DNA from: Daedaleopsis sinensis
Taxonomy: Eukaryota; Basidiomycota; Agaricomycetes; Polyporales; Polyporaceae
Length of the DNA stretch: 64,000 nt
Assembly (NCBI GenBank): GCA_033807695.1
Contig: CM066300.1
Location: 3,286,001 to 3,350,000 of the forward strand
Direction: 5' to 3'
Positions 35,073 through 47,652 of this stretch are shown here, piece by piece. Position numbers and translations under genes: made by a program. Position 1 is the first letter of the stretch. Each line of letters starts with the position of its first letter. The notes under the pieces were generated by a model, which did no database searches, was not told the origin of the DNA, and was given only the letters and a program-made list of their open reading frames with translations.

Positions 35073-38000
35073 ATGGGAAAGGCACAGAAAAAGACGGGAA
35101 AGGGTCGTCTCGACAAGTACTACAAGCTCGCCAAGTGAGTGTAATCTCCCTACACACCCGGCGTGCGCACTCTGACTCTGTGTGCAGGGAGCAAGGCTAC
35201 CGTGCCCGTTCGGCTTTCAAGCTCATCCAACTCAATAAGAAATATTCATTCTTGGAGTCCGCGAGATGTTGTATAGATCTCTGTGCCGCTCCTGGTGGTT
35301 GGCTCCAGGTCGCGACCAAGTACATGCCGCTGAACAGTGTCATAGTCGGTGCGTACATTACTTCGCGAGTCCGTCCTTCCCCAAGCCATTCTAAAGGCCC
35401 GGAATGGGGACTTCAGGCGTTGATCTCGTTCCCATTAAACCCATCCCCCGAGTCGTTACCTTCGCCTCCGACATCACCACTACCCAATGTCGGAACCTCA
35501 TCCGGAACGAGCTGAAAGACTGGAAGGCAGACGTCGTGCTGCACGACGGTGCGCCCAACGTCGGTTCTGCCTGGGTGCAGGACGCGTACAGCCAGTCCGA
35601 GCTCGTGCTCATGAGTCTGAAGCTCGCCGCCGAGTTCCTCACAAAGGGCGGCACGTTCGTCACGAAGGTCTTCCGTTCCGCCGACTACAACAACCTCATC
35701 TGGGTCTTCAACCAGCTCTTCGCCAAGGTCGAAGCCACCAAGCCACCCTCATCGCGTAACGTGTCAGCTGAGATCTTCGTCGTCTGCCGCGAATTCCTCG
35801 CCCCGAAGCACATCGACCCCAAGTTCTTCGACCCACGACATGTGTTCAAAGAGCTCAGTATGTCTGTCCCTGCTGAGGAGCAGCAGGCGACGATCGCGAA
35901 GAATGCCCAAGCGAGTGTCTTCCACCCGGAGAAGAAGCGGAGGCAACGTGCAGGCTACGCAGACGGCGACTACACTCTCTACAAGGAGGCTGGTGCGGCG
36001 GATTTCATTCGCTGTCCTGATGCTATCGCGTTCCTCGGCACATACAACAAAATCACATTCAAGACCGACGAGGAGAAGGAATGGTTGAAGCTCGACGTCA
36101 CCACCCCGGAGGTCACAGCCAACTGCGCGGATCTCAAGGTGTTGGGCAAGGGTGACTTCAAGGCTTTACTCAAGTGGCGGACTGCCCTGCGCGAAGAGGT
36201 ATGTACTATCGTGGTTTGAACTGCTGTATGCTCAGTTCTCGTGCCAGATCGGCCTCGAGGTGAAGACAAACCCGACCGAGGAGCTGACCGAGATGGTCGA
36301 AGTCACGGAAGAACTCGATGAAGACGAACAGATCGAGGTGGAGGTACGCTGCAATGTCTCTCCTTAACACGCCGAAACAGCCTGTTCATCCATATGCACA
36401 TAGTTGGGACGGTTAAATGCTGCAGCATCAGCACGCGCAAAGCGCGAGCGAAGGCGCGCCAATGAGATCAAGACTCGAACAATTCAACGCATGCAGCTGC
36501 GTATGACCGCCCCCATGGATATTGGTATGGAGCAGTGGGACGCTGCTCTTGGGGGCCAGGACGACATCTTCGACCTCGACGAGGGCTCCAAAGCTCTGCG
36601 CGGCAAGCGTGATGGCGCAGGCTACGACGACGACTCCGATTCCGAGGATATTGAGGAAGACGAGGACGATGACGAGGCTCTTGATTCGGAGGAGGAGCGT
36701 GAGCGGAAAGTTGCTGGGCTCGAGGCGGAGCTGGACGGCATGTACGACGCGTACCAGGAGCACCTCAAGGAGCGGGACGCTAAGTACAAAGTCAAAGAGT
36801 CGCTCAAGAACAACAAGGCGAGGGAGGCGTGGCAGGGAATCCAAGAGGGGGACAGTGATGACGAGGACAGCGATGTGGAACAGGGTGGCTACGACAAGGC
36901 GCAGCGCATGAAGGCGCGTGTGGGTGAGGACGACTCGGACTCGAGCGAAGCTGATGACTCGAGCGACGAAGAGATGGAAGTGGAGGGTTCTCGCGTCGCT
37001 GGGAAGAAGCGGAGACGAGCAGATGGTCCTGTAGAAGGCTCGTCGAAGAGCAAGAAGGCTAGGACAGCGGCGAAGCTCGAGCCATCCCAACCGGGCGCGT
37101 CTTTGAGTCGTTCAGCTCAGCTCTGGTTCGACCAGGACATGTTCGCGGGTTTGGATGCGGAAGTTGAGGATGAGGATGAGGACGAAGATGAAGAAGAGGG
37201 AATCGAGATGGACGAGGATGGTGATGAGGTTGACGGGGAAGAAGAGCACAGTGGCGCAGAGGTCAGTCCATCTCTTCCCGAAGCCGGATTGACAATGACT
37301 GATATGACTTGATCAGGTTGCATCCAGTGATGATGACTACGACGATTTCGAGGTCGTCCCGCAGGATCCGGACGGCGACGTGGAGATGTGGGACGTCGAA
37401 GGCGAGGACGAGGACGAGATCAAGCAAAATCTCATCAAAAGTAAAGGCGTTTGTTCTGCCTTCACGCATAATATACTCACTCTATCCTCAGAGCAAGGCT
37501 TGACTACAGCCGAAGCCGTCACCCTCGCGCAACAGCTCGTCAACAGACAGAAAACGCGCACAGATCTCGTCAACGACGGCTTCACCCGCTACTCGCTCAA
37601 CTCGAAAGACGATTTGCCCCCCTGGTTCCTCGACGACGAGTCCAAGCACTACAAGCCGAACATCCCTATCACCAAGGAGGCCGTCGCCGCGCTCCGCGCG
37701 AAGATGCGTGCCCTCGATGCCCGACCCATCAAGAAGGTCGCCGAGGCGAAGGCACGCAAGAAGTTCAAGGCGGCACAGCAGCTCGAGAAGGCGATGAAGA
37801 AGGCCGAGGGCGTGAACGAGACGTCGGACATGACTGAGCGGGAGAAGGCGAAGCAGATCGAGAAGCTCATGAACAAAAGCACGAAGACAAAGAAGCGCAA
37901 GGAGGTCAAGATCGTCGTCGCGAAGGGCGCACACAAAGGGCTCAAGGGACGGCCGAAGGGCGTCAAGGGTCGCTATGTGATGGTCGACTCCAGGGGGAAG

Positions 38001-38114
38001 AAAGAGGTCGGTCGAGATTTCTCATCTGGGCAGCGTGTCGTGATACTAACTATCTTGTAGCTTCGTGCGCAGAAACGGCGAGACAAGGCGACGAAGAAGC
38101 GCAAGCGCAACTGA
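35073..38114 (+). CDS. SPB1: AdoMet-dependent rRNA methyltransferase Spb1
   Basis: Spb1 is the nucleolar 2'-O-methyltransferase that modifies the large-subunit A-loop and is needed for 60S assembly. Eight exons (35073-35134, 35188-35348, 35417-36198, 36248-36343, 36404-37261, 37317-37440, 37492-38006, 38061-38114) give 883 residues. The FtsJ/RrmJ domain covers about residues 20-210: K32 of RSAFK, SAM motif DLCAAPGGW at 51-59, D118 of LHDGAPNVG and the TKVFRS lysine complete the K-D-K-E type site. A DUF3381-like segment follows ([17 protein letters not shown]). The middle is very acidic with a coiled coil, and the Spb1 C-terminal domain ([49 protein letters not shown]) ends in a basic [13 protein letters not shown] tail. 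The length is close to the yeast protein. It is a very secure call. Confidence 0.96.
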
Positions 38115-38259
38115 ATGTTGCCCGTCTCTTTTCCGATTTGATGCTATTGCGTATCGTATCCTCTTCATCGTGTTACTTGGCAGCTTCGTCACACGTCCAC
38201 CGTCTATACCTGCATCCGATTATATTGCATTGTAACCTAGTAGATATGTGCATTACGCT

Positions 38260-41080
38260 CTATAGCATGGTGTTGTCGTTGTTCAATAGGGGGTTATTAG
38301 CGTTGGACTTGGGGGTCAGAACAGACAGGTGGTCGCAATCCCTAAGGAACGTTTTCCACGACTCGTCCGAGGAAATCTTTGCGCAGGTCACCTACCAAAG
38401 GAGAGAAATCAACGAGTGGTCAGCAAACACGAATCGATGACGAACCTGACAGTGCATGGACCTCTGGTTGCTCTCTAAGTCTAGGGAGCTTTCGCATAGA
38501 GCATGTGTTACGGTCGCCGATTTGTCGGTGAGATCGCGAACAGATGACAGGCCGGTCGTGACCCTCTCAATGCTTTGCCTGGCGCTTACATTCGAGCCAA
38601 GTAGGTACCGCTTCCCACCATGTTCAATGAGGAAGGGGGGAGTGGGCTGCTCCTGCTGGGTTGGCGACCCTTCCAAGCTATAGAATTCAACGATCAGTAC
38701 ACCACCCAACGAGAAACGCACAGGAAAGCGATCGGGACTGCGGCAGATAAGTGAAACTCACAATGCTCGGAGTTTCCGGGTGTACTCCGTCAACTCGGGA
38801 GGCTCCCCCCCGTCGGACACCTCAGCGACATCAGACACCGAGAATTGGATATCCATGGGTCTGGCGCAAGACGGCGATCAAATTGGGTCAGCCACAAAGT
38901 CCGAGATTGAGGACGAGAGGAACCGGGATCGTACCGGTCGGGCATCATAAGATTCAACTCTGCTTGAATGCCGGTCGAACATCGGGCATTGGAAATGATC
39001 AGTGCCAACGGTTCACCACTGTCTTGGGGGGTATCCGAATCCAACCGCGCCAACTCAGAGTCCACGGCGACGGGCTTGGCACTAGTCGATTCCAGAAAGG
39101 TGGCCTCAAACGAGATTACCTCTCTCCGATGCAAAGTTATTCGAGGGTCGCGGGTACTCGGGTCGGATGAAATTGAGTGATAGACGAGCCTGTGAACTAC
39201 TTTCTGTTCTGCCGGTGCGGTGTTGAGCAGTGGAAGTGGTAGACTAAAACGACACGTCATTTGAGAAATGGAGCACGCAATTGATGGTAAACGCTTACCC
39301 CGGCACAAATGACATCTTTACAGGGTTGTCTGCGATCCATCTGCGAATCTTGCCGAAGGGGTGATCCCCCACTAGTGGCGGTACAAGGGTTGCCCGTTGG
39401 TCCTTGGATATACGTGTGAGCAATATGTGCCCAAGCCTAAGTGGTTAAGATTGAGCATTGCACCTTAAGCGCTCATGCCACAGGAAACTCACGATGCCTT
39501 CACGACCACGTTTGACCCTGAAACCCACTCTGGGAGGGCAGACATCAACGTGTCTTTGAGTTTGAGTGGGGTTCTGTAACACGGGAGTCGTACGTGAGTC
39601 GTACTGGGAAAAGGGACAATTGCACCGCACGTACTCGTTCGCAGTGAGAATGTGGCCATGTTCAGAGGCCAACCCTCCAGTACTCTCAACGTCTTCTTGA
39701 TAGCCAGACTTGAGCCATTCACCAACACGTCGCAGGCGGAAGGTACCGCTTGTGTTCATCGTATATGGTAAGGCCCGTGGGTCCAGGTAGGGATAGAATG
39801 CATAGACGTGAGGATAGAGAACCAGTGGTTCTGCCATATGTGCCGCAGTCCCCGCTGGTAGATGTGTCAGTAATGGTGTACGCGAGTCTGACTCGATCTA
39901 TAACATAGTTCTCGTCATCTGCGACTGCATGATATTTCAGAAACGAGTATACCTCGTGGACGGCTCTGCTCGCGAGTCGTTTAGCAGTCTCTATCCCATC
40001 AGCGTCCTTGGCACATATCCGAATCTGGGGATAGTGTCATGGGACATGTAATATATGCGAATCCAAACCATGCTGAACTGACCTTGCCGGGTGAAGACTC
40101 TATATTCTCAAGGTAGGCCTGGGCTATGCGTGATATACGTGGGACCATATCAGCTGGGATGGGAGTGGAGTTAGGCAGATCATAGTTCTCTTCCATAAAC
40201 GTCTGTATCGCGTGAGTAAAGACTACACGGGAGGAGATATGATATCTCACTTTCTTCATGGAGATGATGTGTTCTATGACCTCCTTCACAGCTGTTCGCG
40301 TGCCTTCTATGCGCAAGGCCATCGGCATTTGACGGAGTGAGATATGCACATCGTAGTCTTGTGACATCCTCAGAAGGTCAACGCCGTCTGGAGAGGCGTG
40401 AGGCAGGGCCATAACTTGACTTCTAGACTACGTACCTCTGCCCAGGGTCAAGAAGAGGTCACTCGCGACCATGGGGACCACTTGTGTTTCTTCGGTTTGA
40501 GAGTGTTGGGAGGACTCGATGCAACGGACTCACTCTGGTTCACAACCTCAGTCCTATCCCGCTTCGCCTTCTCAAGCTCCGACAGAGTCGGCCACTTCCA
40601 GAGTTGGTTGAGAATAGACTCGGCATAGTCTGCCTTCCTCCTGTTTGTCGCGCAATGCCTGCTTGTCCCCAAAGACTGGACCAGGAACTTGCGCAGTTGC
40701 TCCTTCGTGAAGGACCGGCACAGTGAGCCGACCAATTCGTTGTATGCCGTGACGTATTGTGGGGAATGAGGCTGAGGACGTTCCGCAGGGCGGCAGGCTT
40801 CTAGGTCTTCTAGCGTGGGCTCCATTCCAGCCGCATTGAGCAGTGTCAAATACTTTTGAACGCGCGTGAGCGGTTCATAAGGTTCTGGATCCATATGAGG
40901 TTTCAAGACCGCAGGTGCAGACGCGTCCGCGCGACTTGGTCCGGCGACTGACGTAGAATCCTGTTCCGGTTCATGACGAGGTTGTGTAGGGAGAGCAGCG
41001 TAGCGACGACATTGAGAGGCAGAGCGACGAGCTACAGCGAGTGATTGTGCAAGTCTTGCTTGGCGAAGGAAGGGTACCGA
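38260..41080 (-). CDS. SLS1: Sls1-like mitochondrial inner-membrane gene-expression regulator
   Basis: Sls1-type proteins sit on the matrix face of the mitochondrial inner membrane and link transcription and translation of mitochondrial genes. Twelve exons close in phase to 724 residues: 41080-40534, 40480-40436, 40387-40251, 40202-40083, 40024-39953, 39897-39635, 39573-39493, 39436-39299, 39243-38935, 38860-38762, 38677-38446 and 38391-38260. The N-terminus (MSVPFLRQARLAQSLAVARR) is a convincing mitochondrial presequence. Then come the family blocks AYNELVGSLCRSFTKEQLRKF, ILNQLWKWP, a KH-like GVDLLRMSQDYDVHISL and RALPYTMNTSGTFRLRRVGEWL. Two short exons (45 and 81 nt) are needed to keep frame, and the exact ends at 39952/39898 were chosen by phase. 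It is tandem to and downstream of the permease gene and converges with SPB1 with 145 bases between stops. Confidence 0.8.
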
Positions 41081-41421
41081 CATGAACAGCAGGGATGAGG
41101 TCCACTCGCCGATGATCGTGACGCGAAACGCGAAGGAGTAGTTAGGCGCCAGCCACAACGCGACTTTTTCCTGCCGGAGCGTCTATGCTTGATGAGCGTC
41201 TACGCCGCGATGCAACATACTTCGCAAGGTAGCTGTATTTGATTAGCCAGTGAGGCCAACAGCATTCGTAACCTAGCACCATCACGCATAATAAGACAGG
41301 TCGCTTCAGAACATGTAAGTACCAGCAAAGCCGATTCACATGAGGAAACGCAGTGGCTCGTTAGAACTTAGAGTATTCGTAAACCGGGCCAAGTCCGAGT
41401 CGGAACAACAATTCCATAACC
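41081..41421. other. Intergenic region SLS1-permease
   Basis: This 341-base gap between two minus-strand genes carries the permease 3' UTR and the SLS1 promoter. Nothing else is seen. Confidence 0.55.
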
Positions 41422-43975
41422 TCAAGCCTTCTTCTCTGCGATAGAGTCGCTGGACATATCGTCATCCAGCAGCTCGTCGTCAACGTCGTCGCCAACCTTG
41501 CCCTCCCAGCCATTGTCGGCCAGGTATTGGAGGAACTTCTCGTCTTCGTCGGCAAGATCTACGCCGGTCAAGTCTGGCACGAAGAAATACGTGACCAAAA
41601 TGCCGGTCACGCCGCAGATGGCGGCAATGATGAACGTCCACCTGGCCGACATGAGAGCGTGCACTGCGAGCCGAGGCATGAAAACACTTACTTCTTGCCT
41701 AGGTGGGTCTGGATGGGGGTGAAGGCCTGCGTGCCGACTGCGGCGCCGGTCTTCCCTACAGCGGCCGATAGACCATAGCACGTCCCCCTAGACTCTCTGT
41801 TAGCGATCATATGCCACTACCGGCAAGGTAGTTGGTTTACCTGACGGAAGTCGCGAACGACCTATGCAAACATTATTAGAACAGTCATTCCGATTCCAGC
41901 CGACCGATTCTCAACTTACTCAGCGCTCACCAGCCCCAGCATGTCGCCTGGGCCCTACAGTATCGGAATGAGCACGAGTAGAACGAGAAGGATGAGTGAC
42001 TACGTTACCAGGTTACCAAAGGACTGCATCAGGCCATAACTAAAATAGCCGGTGAGGAACCCTCCAGATTGTATGCGCAGGAAAAGGACCTACAAGATGA
42101 TGAAAAGCGGGATAATTTTGGTGATCCGGTCGTACGCACAACCGATGATCAAACCTAGCTCGTGGTCAGCCGGCATTCAACTGAACGATTGCGACTGTCG
42201 CGGGAAGGCAGGGCTCCAGAACTCACCGAAGACGAGGTAACCACTGAAGCCAAGAATCATCTGGAATGTAGCATTCGGAATATTGTTCGCTGTCCCGTAA
42301 GTTCTGCAAACTTACAGTGTTCCGCCGACCCAGTGGGTTGCACAAGAGAGCCCCCACAAACACCCCTGCGCGATGTGAGCTGACGTCAAAGGTACTACGA
42401 GACCGACGTACCGGGCAGGGCGATAGCACCCAACAACAGTTGCCACTCAGCAGTCTGCTTGACGTCCCCGTTCTTAATGACACTGGAAATTATCGTTCCC
42501 GAAAAGACACCATTCGGGAACGTGACCTGTGCCGTACGCCGGGTAGGAACATGAGCAGAAGCCAAGGAATGCAGCACAGCTATTGCCTCACGAAGTCGTA
42601 CAGGAACCTAAAGTGCTGGCTAAGCGACATGCCAAGCATGGTCAAACGAAGAGGACGCACCAAGCCCCGCATGTCCCGATCAATGTCTTCCAATAACGCT
42701 TCAACACGAGCCAGTATGGCACGCGTCCTGGAGAAGACGTGAGTGTTCGTGACATTTGAAGAAGGTATTAGACTCACTTTTGATGGCGCTCTTCCGGAAG
42801 CTGTCCCACGCAGACGCAGTCAACCTCAGCGAAGCACGCGAGTCACAAAACCATGAGAACACTTACAGCTGCGTCGTGAGCATGCGCATCCGGAAGTAGA
42901 ATACTGTCAGGGGCAAGAGGATACCGATCCCGAAGCATACACGCCACACAGTCGGCAGGTGGTTTTCGCCAGCAGCCGAAATGACGATGAGGAAGACGGC
43001 CACCGCCAGAGGCCCTCCGAACTACGCGGTCCGTCAGCGAACGGACTATGACAAATCCCACGTCTGCGCCCGACGTACGCTGAGTACAAAGTTCGTGACC
43101 ATGATGAACACTGTATTGTCCGTGATATTAGCATGTTCGCGCGGTGCCATGCGGTTACGAAACACTGACCTGGCCCCCTGTTCTTGAGGAGTTTTTCATT
43201 GGCAGCCTCGCTGGCGCTGGTCGACGAGGCAGGATACTCCCCGCCGACACCCTGTACGACAGTGCAACAGCTCAGTAGGCTGTCCATCGGACTGCGGCGA
43301 CGTCATGGACTGACCACCCCGGTTATCCCTCTGGCAACGGTCAAGAACCAAAAGAGACCCTGCACACTACCATGCGCACCGTGCGCGGCGGTGCCCAGGG
43401 TCGCGCCAACGATGATCAGTAGCGTTGTGGCAACGAGTGCCGCCTTGCGTCCGACCCTGTCACATAGCAGACCGACCGAGATTTGGCCTAGGACCGCACC
43501 TGAGAATAAGAGAAACAATGCGAACGTTATGGGCGGATGCGAACAAACAATTCTAGACGTTTCCGCGCTTACCGACGAGTAACGCGTTGGACACCCGGGT
43601 GGACACATCCGGAGTATAGTCCTTGGGGTAAAGCTTCTTGAAGACAACCTGAGAATTCCCATCCTACGTCAACCCTATGCTGAAACCTGCGCCGAGACGG
43701 GGACTAACTGACATTGGTCATTGTCATCAGGTTGTTCTGGTCTACAGGAACAGACACGGTCAGACACTCCATTCGGAATACGCGTAAGATGGAAACATAC
43801 AGCCATCTGAGATCAAACCGAATGCGGCGGCGGCGATGGTCATGTACGCGCTGAGAGCGGCCTTGCGCGACTGCGGTTTCGGAGCGGGAGTGTGTTCCTG
43901 TCCGTGCTCATCACCGCGAGGCGAAACCGTCGGGAGGTCCGCACCGACCGCATGCTTTGGCTCGGTGGAGGCCAT
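41422..43975 (-). CDS. Git1-type major facilitator permease (glycerophosphodiester/phosphate family)
   Basis: This is a 12-helix proton-coupled MFS transporter of the Git1/Pho84-like branch, which imports glycerophosphoinositol, glycerophosphocholine or phosphate in yeasts; the substrate here is not proven. Nineteen exons, several tiny (43975-43801, 43741-43713, 43648-43573, 43499-43315, 43251-43170, 43110-43079, 43021-42867, 42800-42778, 42727-42661, 42607-42592, 42526-42412, 42365-42316, 42260-42227, 42154-42094, 42039-42009, 41954-41920, 41861-41841, 41787-41692, 41641-41422), join in phase to 500 residues. Signature blocks are DGYQNNLMTMTNVVFKKLYP, CDRVGRK (MFS motif A, about 106-112), GVGGEYPASSTSASEAANE, FPNGVFSGTIISSVI, YGLMQSFGNLGPGDMLGL and TCYGLSAAVGKTGAAVGTQAF. 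The tail is acidic. The family call is strong, and the many short introns hide the gene from plain ORF searches. Confidence 0.87.
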
Positions 43976-46900
43976 GGTGGTGAGTGATGAAGAGGCAGGA
44001 TGCTCTACGAAATCGCGAGCTATTTGACACTCCCGACGGCTCCGACATCATGCATCGTGCATCAAACTCTCTGGCGTGACGATAACGATCGTGGCCTCTG
44101 CTGTCGCCCTCGTCGAGCTCGCCGACCCAACTGAAGCGGGCGATGAGCGCACGTGTGTGATGGTTGTGGTATTTCTGGTCGAGGATTGTCAAGCGTGAAG
44201 CCCCTTGAGGCGTACACGGGCGTGGTGGCGAGGGCCGAGGCAAGGTTGGTTGATGACTGTGGGAGGAAAGCAGGGGAAAGCGCGGCGCGTGAGTACGAAG
44301 ATAGCCATAGGGGGCAATCAGCGCATCCCACTCCCGGCGGCACAACCGACCGACCGGGTCTGCCGTGCGGCCCGCTATACATCCCTAGCCACCCGGCGCG
44401 GCTCATCCTGGTGCCCAGGGTTGCAACCTCCTGTGCGCCTCCCTTCGAACGGCAAGCAACTAACCTTCCGCACTGAATCGCAGAACGTACCGGCGTTCTC
44501 CCAACAACGTTCGAGCACAGCGCCTCGCACGGGCTCCGCCTTATTCCAGGACGTCACCTTGCCGCAAGAAGAGCTGTCGAGCTGCAGGCACGAGGGCGGT
44601 AGGCGAGGATGGAGTGAATGGCAAGTCGACTTCCTACTGGCTAGAATCATTCAAATGAGGTTCCGAGCCACGTCAAAATCTGAGCCAGACCATTAGCAAC
44701 CGCCTCGCGCTCATCGGAGAGAGATCGACGAGTGCAACAAGCCCCTCGCATACCACTTTCAGACCCACAGGAACGAACGCACCCCGCTCTAATGTCAGAG
44801 GAGCGATCTGCTTGGATGTCTCGATGTGTTTGCCGATGTTGTGTGTGCGCTCCATATGACAATGATATTGAGATACGGCGTCCCGCTGTCAAACAACCCA
44901 TTGGGACACATGAGCAGCCGACCTACTCTGTTCCGCACACGCTGCTCTCGACACCTGGCTAAGGAGCCCCCCCGCCAGCTACTGATGTCATTCAAACAGC
45001 ATCTGGCTCCTCAGAGGGCGGATGGTCCGACGTCCGCGCAAAAGCCGATAATATACGGAATTCGGCGGCGATAATCAACGAGCATCACCTCGTACTGTGA
45101 ACGCCCGATTTCGCTACCAGCCTGCGGTTGCTTTCCGATACCGCTCAGTGCGTGGACCGGCTTCAGAGACAACAGTCTGGAACACTGCGTGCAGCTGCTC
45201 CTCTTATGTCCCGTCTCTGGCATGTGGATGTGGATAGATACGATCATCGACATTGGGACTGCACCCCCGCCGTGTGAACATCTTTGCAAGAAGGGTGATA
45301 ACAGGTCGTCGAGAACCATATGACTGCGCCTTCGGTTTCGTCAGAATAGTAAGCAGCCTTGCATGTTCTGGGAAATGCCGGGGTCGCTTGGTTCGAAGCC
45401 AGGTGGAGCTTTACGGGACCGCCTGGACGGGATAAGGATAGGTTCGGATCCTGAATGACGGTGAGAAGGAAGCAGTTCGTTAACATTCGAACTTAACAGC
45501 CTCAAGAGGTCAATAGGAGGGTTTGGCCTTGGCACCTGCAGGTCTCCTCCCCATGGAACACGACGAAGACGGACGCAACGCACCACCAGAACGGACGGAC
45601 GCTATACGGGCCGTCGACGGAAGCCGCCCGTGTGCAATAGCTCGACGGGAGAGAAGTCGCAGGTCGCCCGCGTCGCCCAATGGCCTTATGCCTAATCAAA
45701 AACAAGGAGCCGAGCATCAGGTGCATATTCAACGCCTGTACGAGGGCAGGAATGGTGTGCTCACGATATTGCTCGAAGCATACCACAATGGAGTTCCTCA
45801 ACTTGGACCATGCGTGTCCTTTTTGACGTCGCACTAGAAGGTCTCATGTTGACCATACGGCTCCGCAAGAGAAGATGTGCGACCGTGGTGCGATAGCTTA
45901 TTCCCAGCTAGAACGCATGCACACAAGCCACGGCCGTTGGCTAAAGCCGGAAAGGTGTTCTAGGGACGTGGGTCCGGAAATGATTCAGTCTTCACCGCCC
46001 CTCGATAAAGCAATAATCATGAGCTCACACACGGTTCCCCATGCATTGGTGGCCGGGTGTCCGACAGCTGTGCCATCAGTCGCCCAGGAATCGCCGTATC
46101 AACGTACCGCCAACCGCATCTCCGAGTTGACGGGTAGAGGGGGCCTTCTTGACATTTCAGACTTACGATTCAGTCGGCGGACTGGCAAGACATCCGCCGA
46201 ACTGGATAGACGTGCGCCGAGCTTCTTCGGGGTGGGAGAACATCATGTCTGTAAAATACCGGTGAGTGACAGTGACAGCATAGTAAGGCAGCGGACGTAG
46301 TAGATACAGGGGACCAGAAGGGTTGACGTCATGGCCTCCCTCCCTAAAAATAAGAGGTTCAAGCCTTCAAAGACCACATATGCAGACGGGTGGGCGAGAC
46401 ATGGCTGGGCATGAAGAGGTCTCCATCTGTGGCACGCAGCGATCGACTGCCACACGCTGAAATGATGCCGCACTTCAACAAAACAGCGCTTCGATAGCCG
46501 ACGGATGGAGGATACACACGGTGCGTTCTGCGCCCTCGGACCTCCGCGATATCGAGGCCGGTGGAAATCGAAGATCCATTTACGATTATCATGTACGCTA
46601 TGAGCGCTGCAGGTCAAACAGGCCGGTTGTCACGGCCTCGGAATATGGCAGCATTAGCGCACTATAGACTGTTACAGTTATCCGCAAAAAGCATTCATTT
46701 ACCTCTCGGCGTGGCGGACACCGCTGCGTGAAATCGAATAGGGACGGTATACATATGTGGTACATACCTGAGGTGCTGCGTAATAGGGCTTAGGGGACGT
46801 GGAGAGCAGCGGCCGGTGGAGACTGTGCTGTAAGGCTCGAGTAGGTGTCGTAAAAAGTTGCCGGCCGTTGACTGGGCCGTAAACAAAGTGTGACGGCGAA

Positions 46901-47652
46901 GAGTTGCTGGAGTCGTCCGACGGCTAGAACAAATACTTGTCGGCAGGGTGTCGTGTCGTATCAAAGAAGTGTCCGGGAAACATCAAGGACGGAGAGGAAG
47001 ACATGCGGGACCTCTTGGCGCAATTCGGAATAGCTGTCTGGAGACGCAGTTGTGGAAAGCTTTCCACGAATAGTCGGAGCAAAAGGCGCAGCGTGTGTAG
47101 GGGGTGGCATCTGCGACGATGAATTCCGAATTGGAGGATCACGCCGGCCGAGTGACTGTGTTGATCGCCCAGCATTTCGGAGAGGCCGTCTGGCAGCCTG
47201 GACGTGTCGAGTAAGCATCGCCGAGGTGCACGTGCGGCCAGGGCGTCGCGGTGTCGGCCCTACGAGGAGGCACGAAGCCGCCAAGAGGCCACTGCGGGGA
47301 TTGTGAGGAGGCAGAAGCCGGACACCGACGTCGAGAGGAGGACACCGAGCAGTCGGGACGAGGAGGACGTGGGGAAAGAGATCAATCCGAGATGTGCCTG
47401 TTCTCCTCCCGCGCGCGTCTCCTCTGCCCGTCTCGTGCACTCCCCATCGAGATCCACAGCAGGCGCCGGCGATTATCGGGGTTGATAAATAGGGATCCTC
47501 CTGGGCTATCTAATCAGTTAACCCACGACCAGAGATCTCCCCGGCCCTCCTGTGAGCTTCCTCACAGTCCCTCCCCTCCCGCCGCCGTTCCCAGCAGCCG
47601 CCTCTCCTCTCTCACCGACCACCACCACGCGTCGCATACGCCCTGCTCGACG
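43976..47652. other. 3.7-kb region without a recognisable gene
   Basis: This is the longest gene-free interval in the window, lying between the divergent permease and HAPX genes. Short frames occur on both strands (for example 45523-45837 plus, 45502-45834 minus, 46961-47440 minus), but none shows conserved protein motifs, membrane pattern or splice-linked extension. No terminal repeats, tRNA boxes or transposase traces were found by eye. The last few hundred bases are the HAPX promoter and leader. Confidence 0.5.
47471..47517 (+). promoter_or_regulatory. GATA-type site cluster upstream of HAPX
   Basis: Three GATA-core elements occur in 47 bases: TTATCG (47473), TGATAA (47483-47488) and CTATCTAATC (47506-47515). 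They lie about 140-180 bases upstream of the HAPX ATG. Fungal iron-sensing GATA repressors of the SreA/Cir1 type control hapX genes through elements of this kind; binding here is inferred from motif density only. Confidence 0.4.

Noticed and set aside
39445..39512. Continuation of the SLS1 frame through the GTGAGT at 39492
   Set aside because: Reading through, or keeping the frame of 39837-39445, ends in a stop and does not match the next conserved exon. An additional intron at 39634-39574 restores frame and the expected sequence.
45380..45400. GGTTCGAAGCC resembling a tRNA B box
   Set aside because: No A box at the right distance and no cloverleaf arms could be formed around it.
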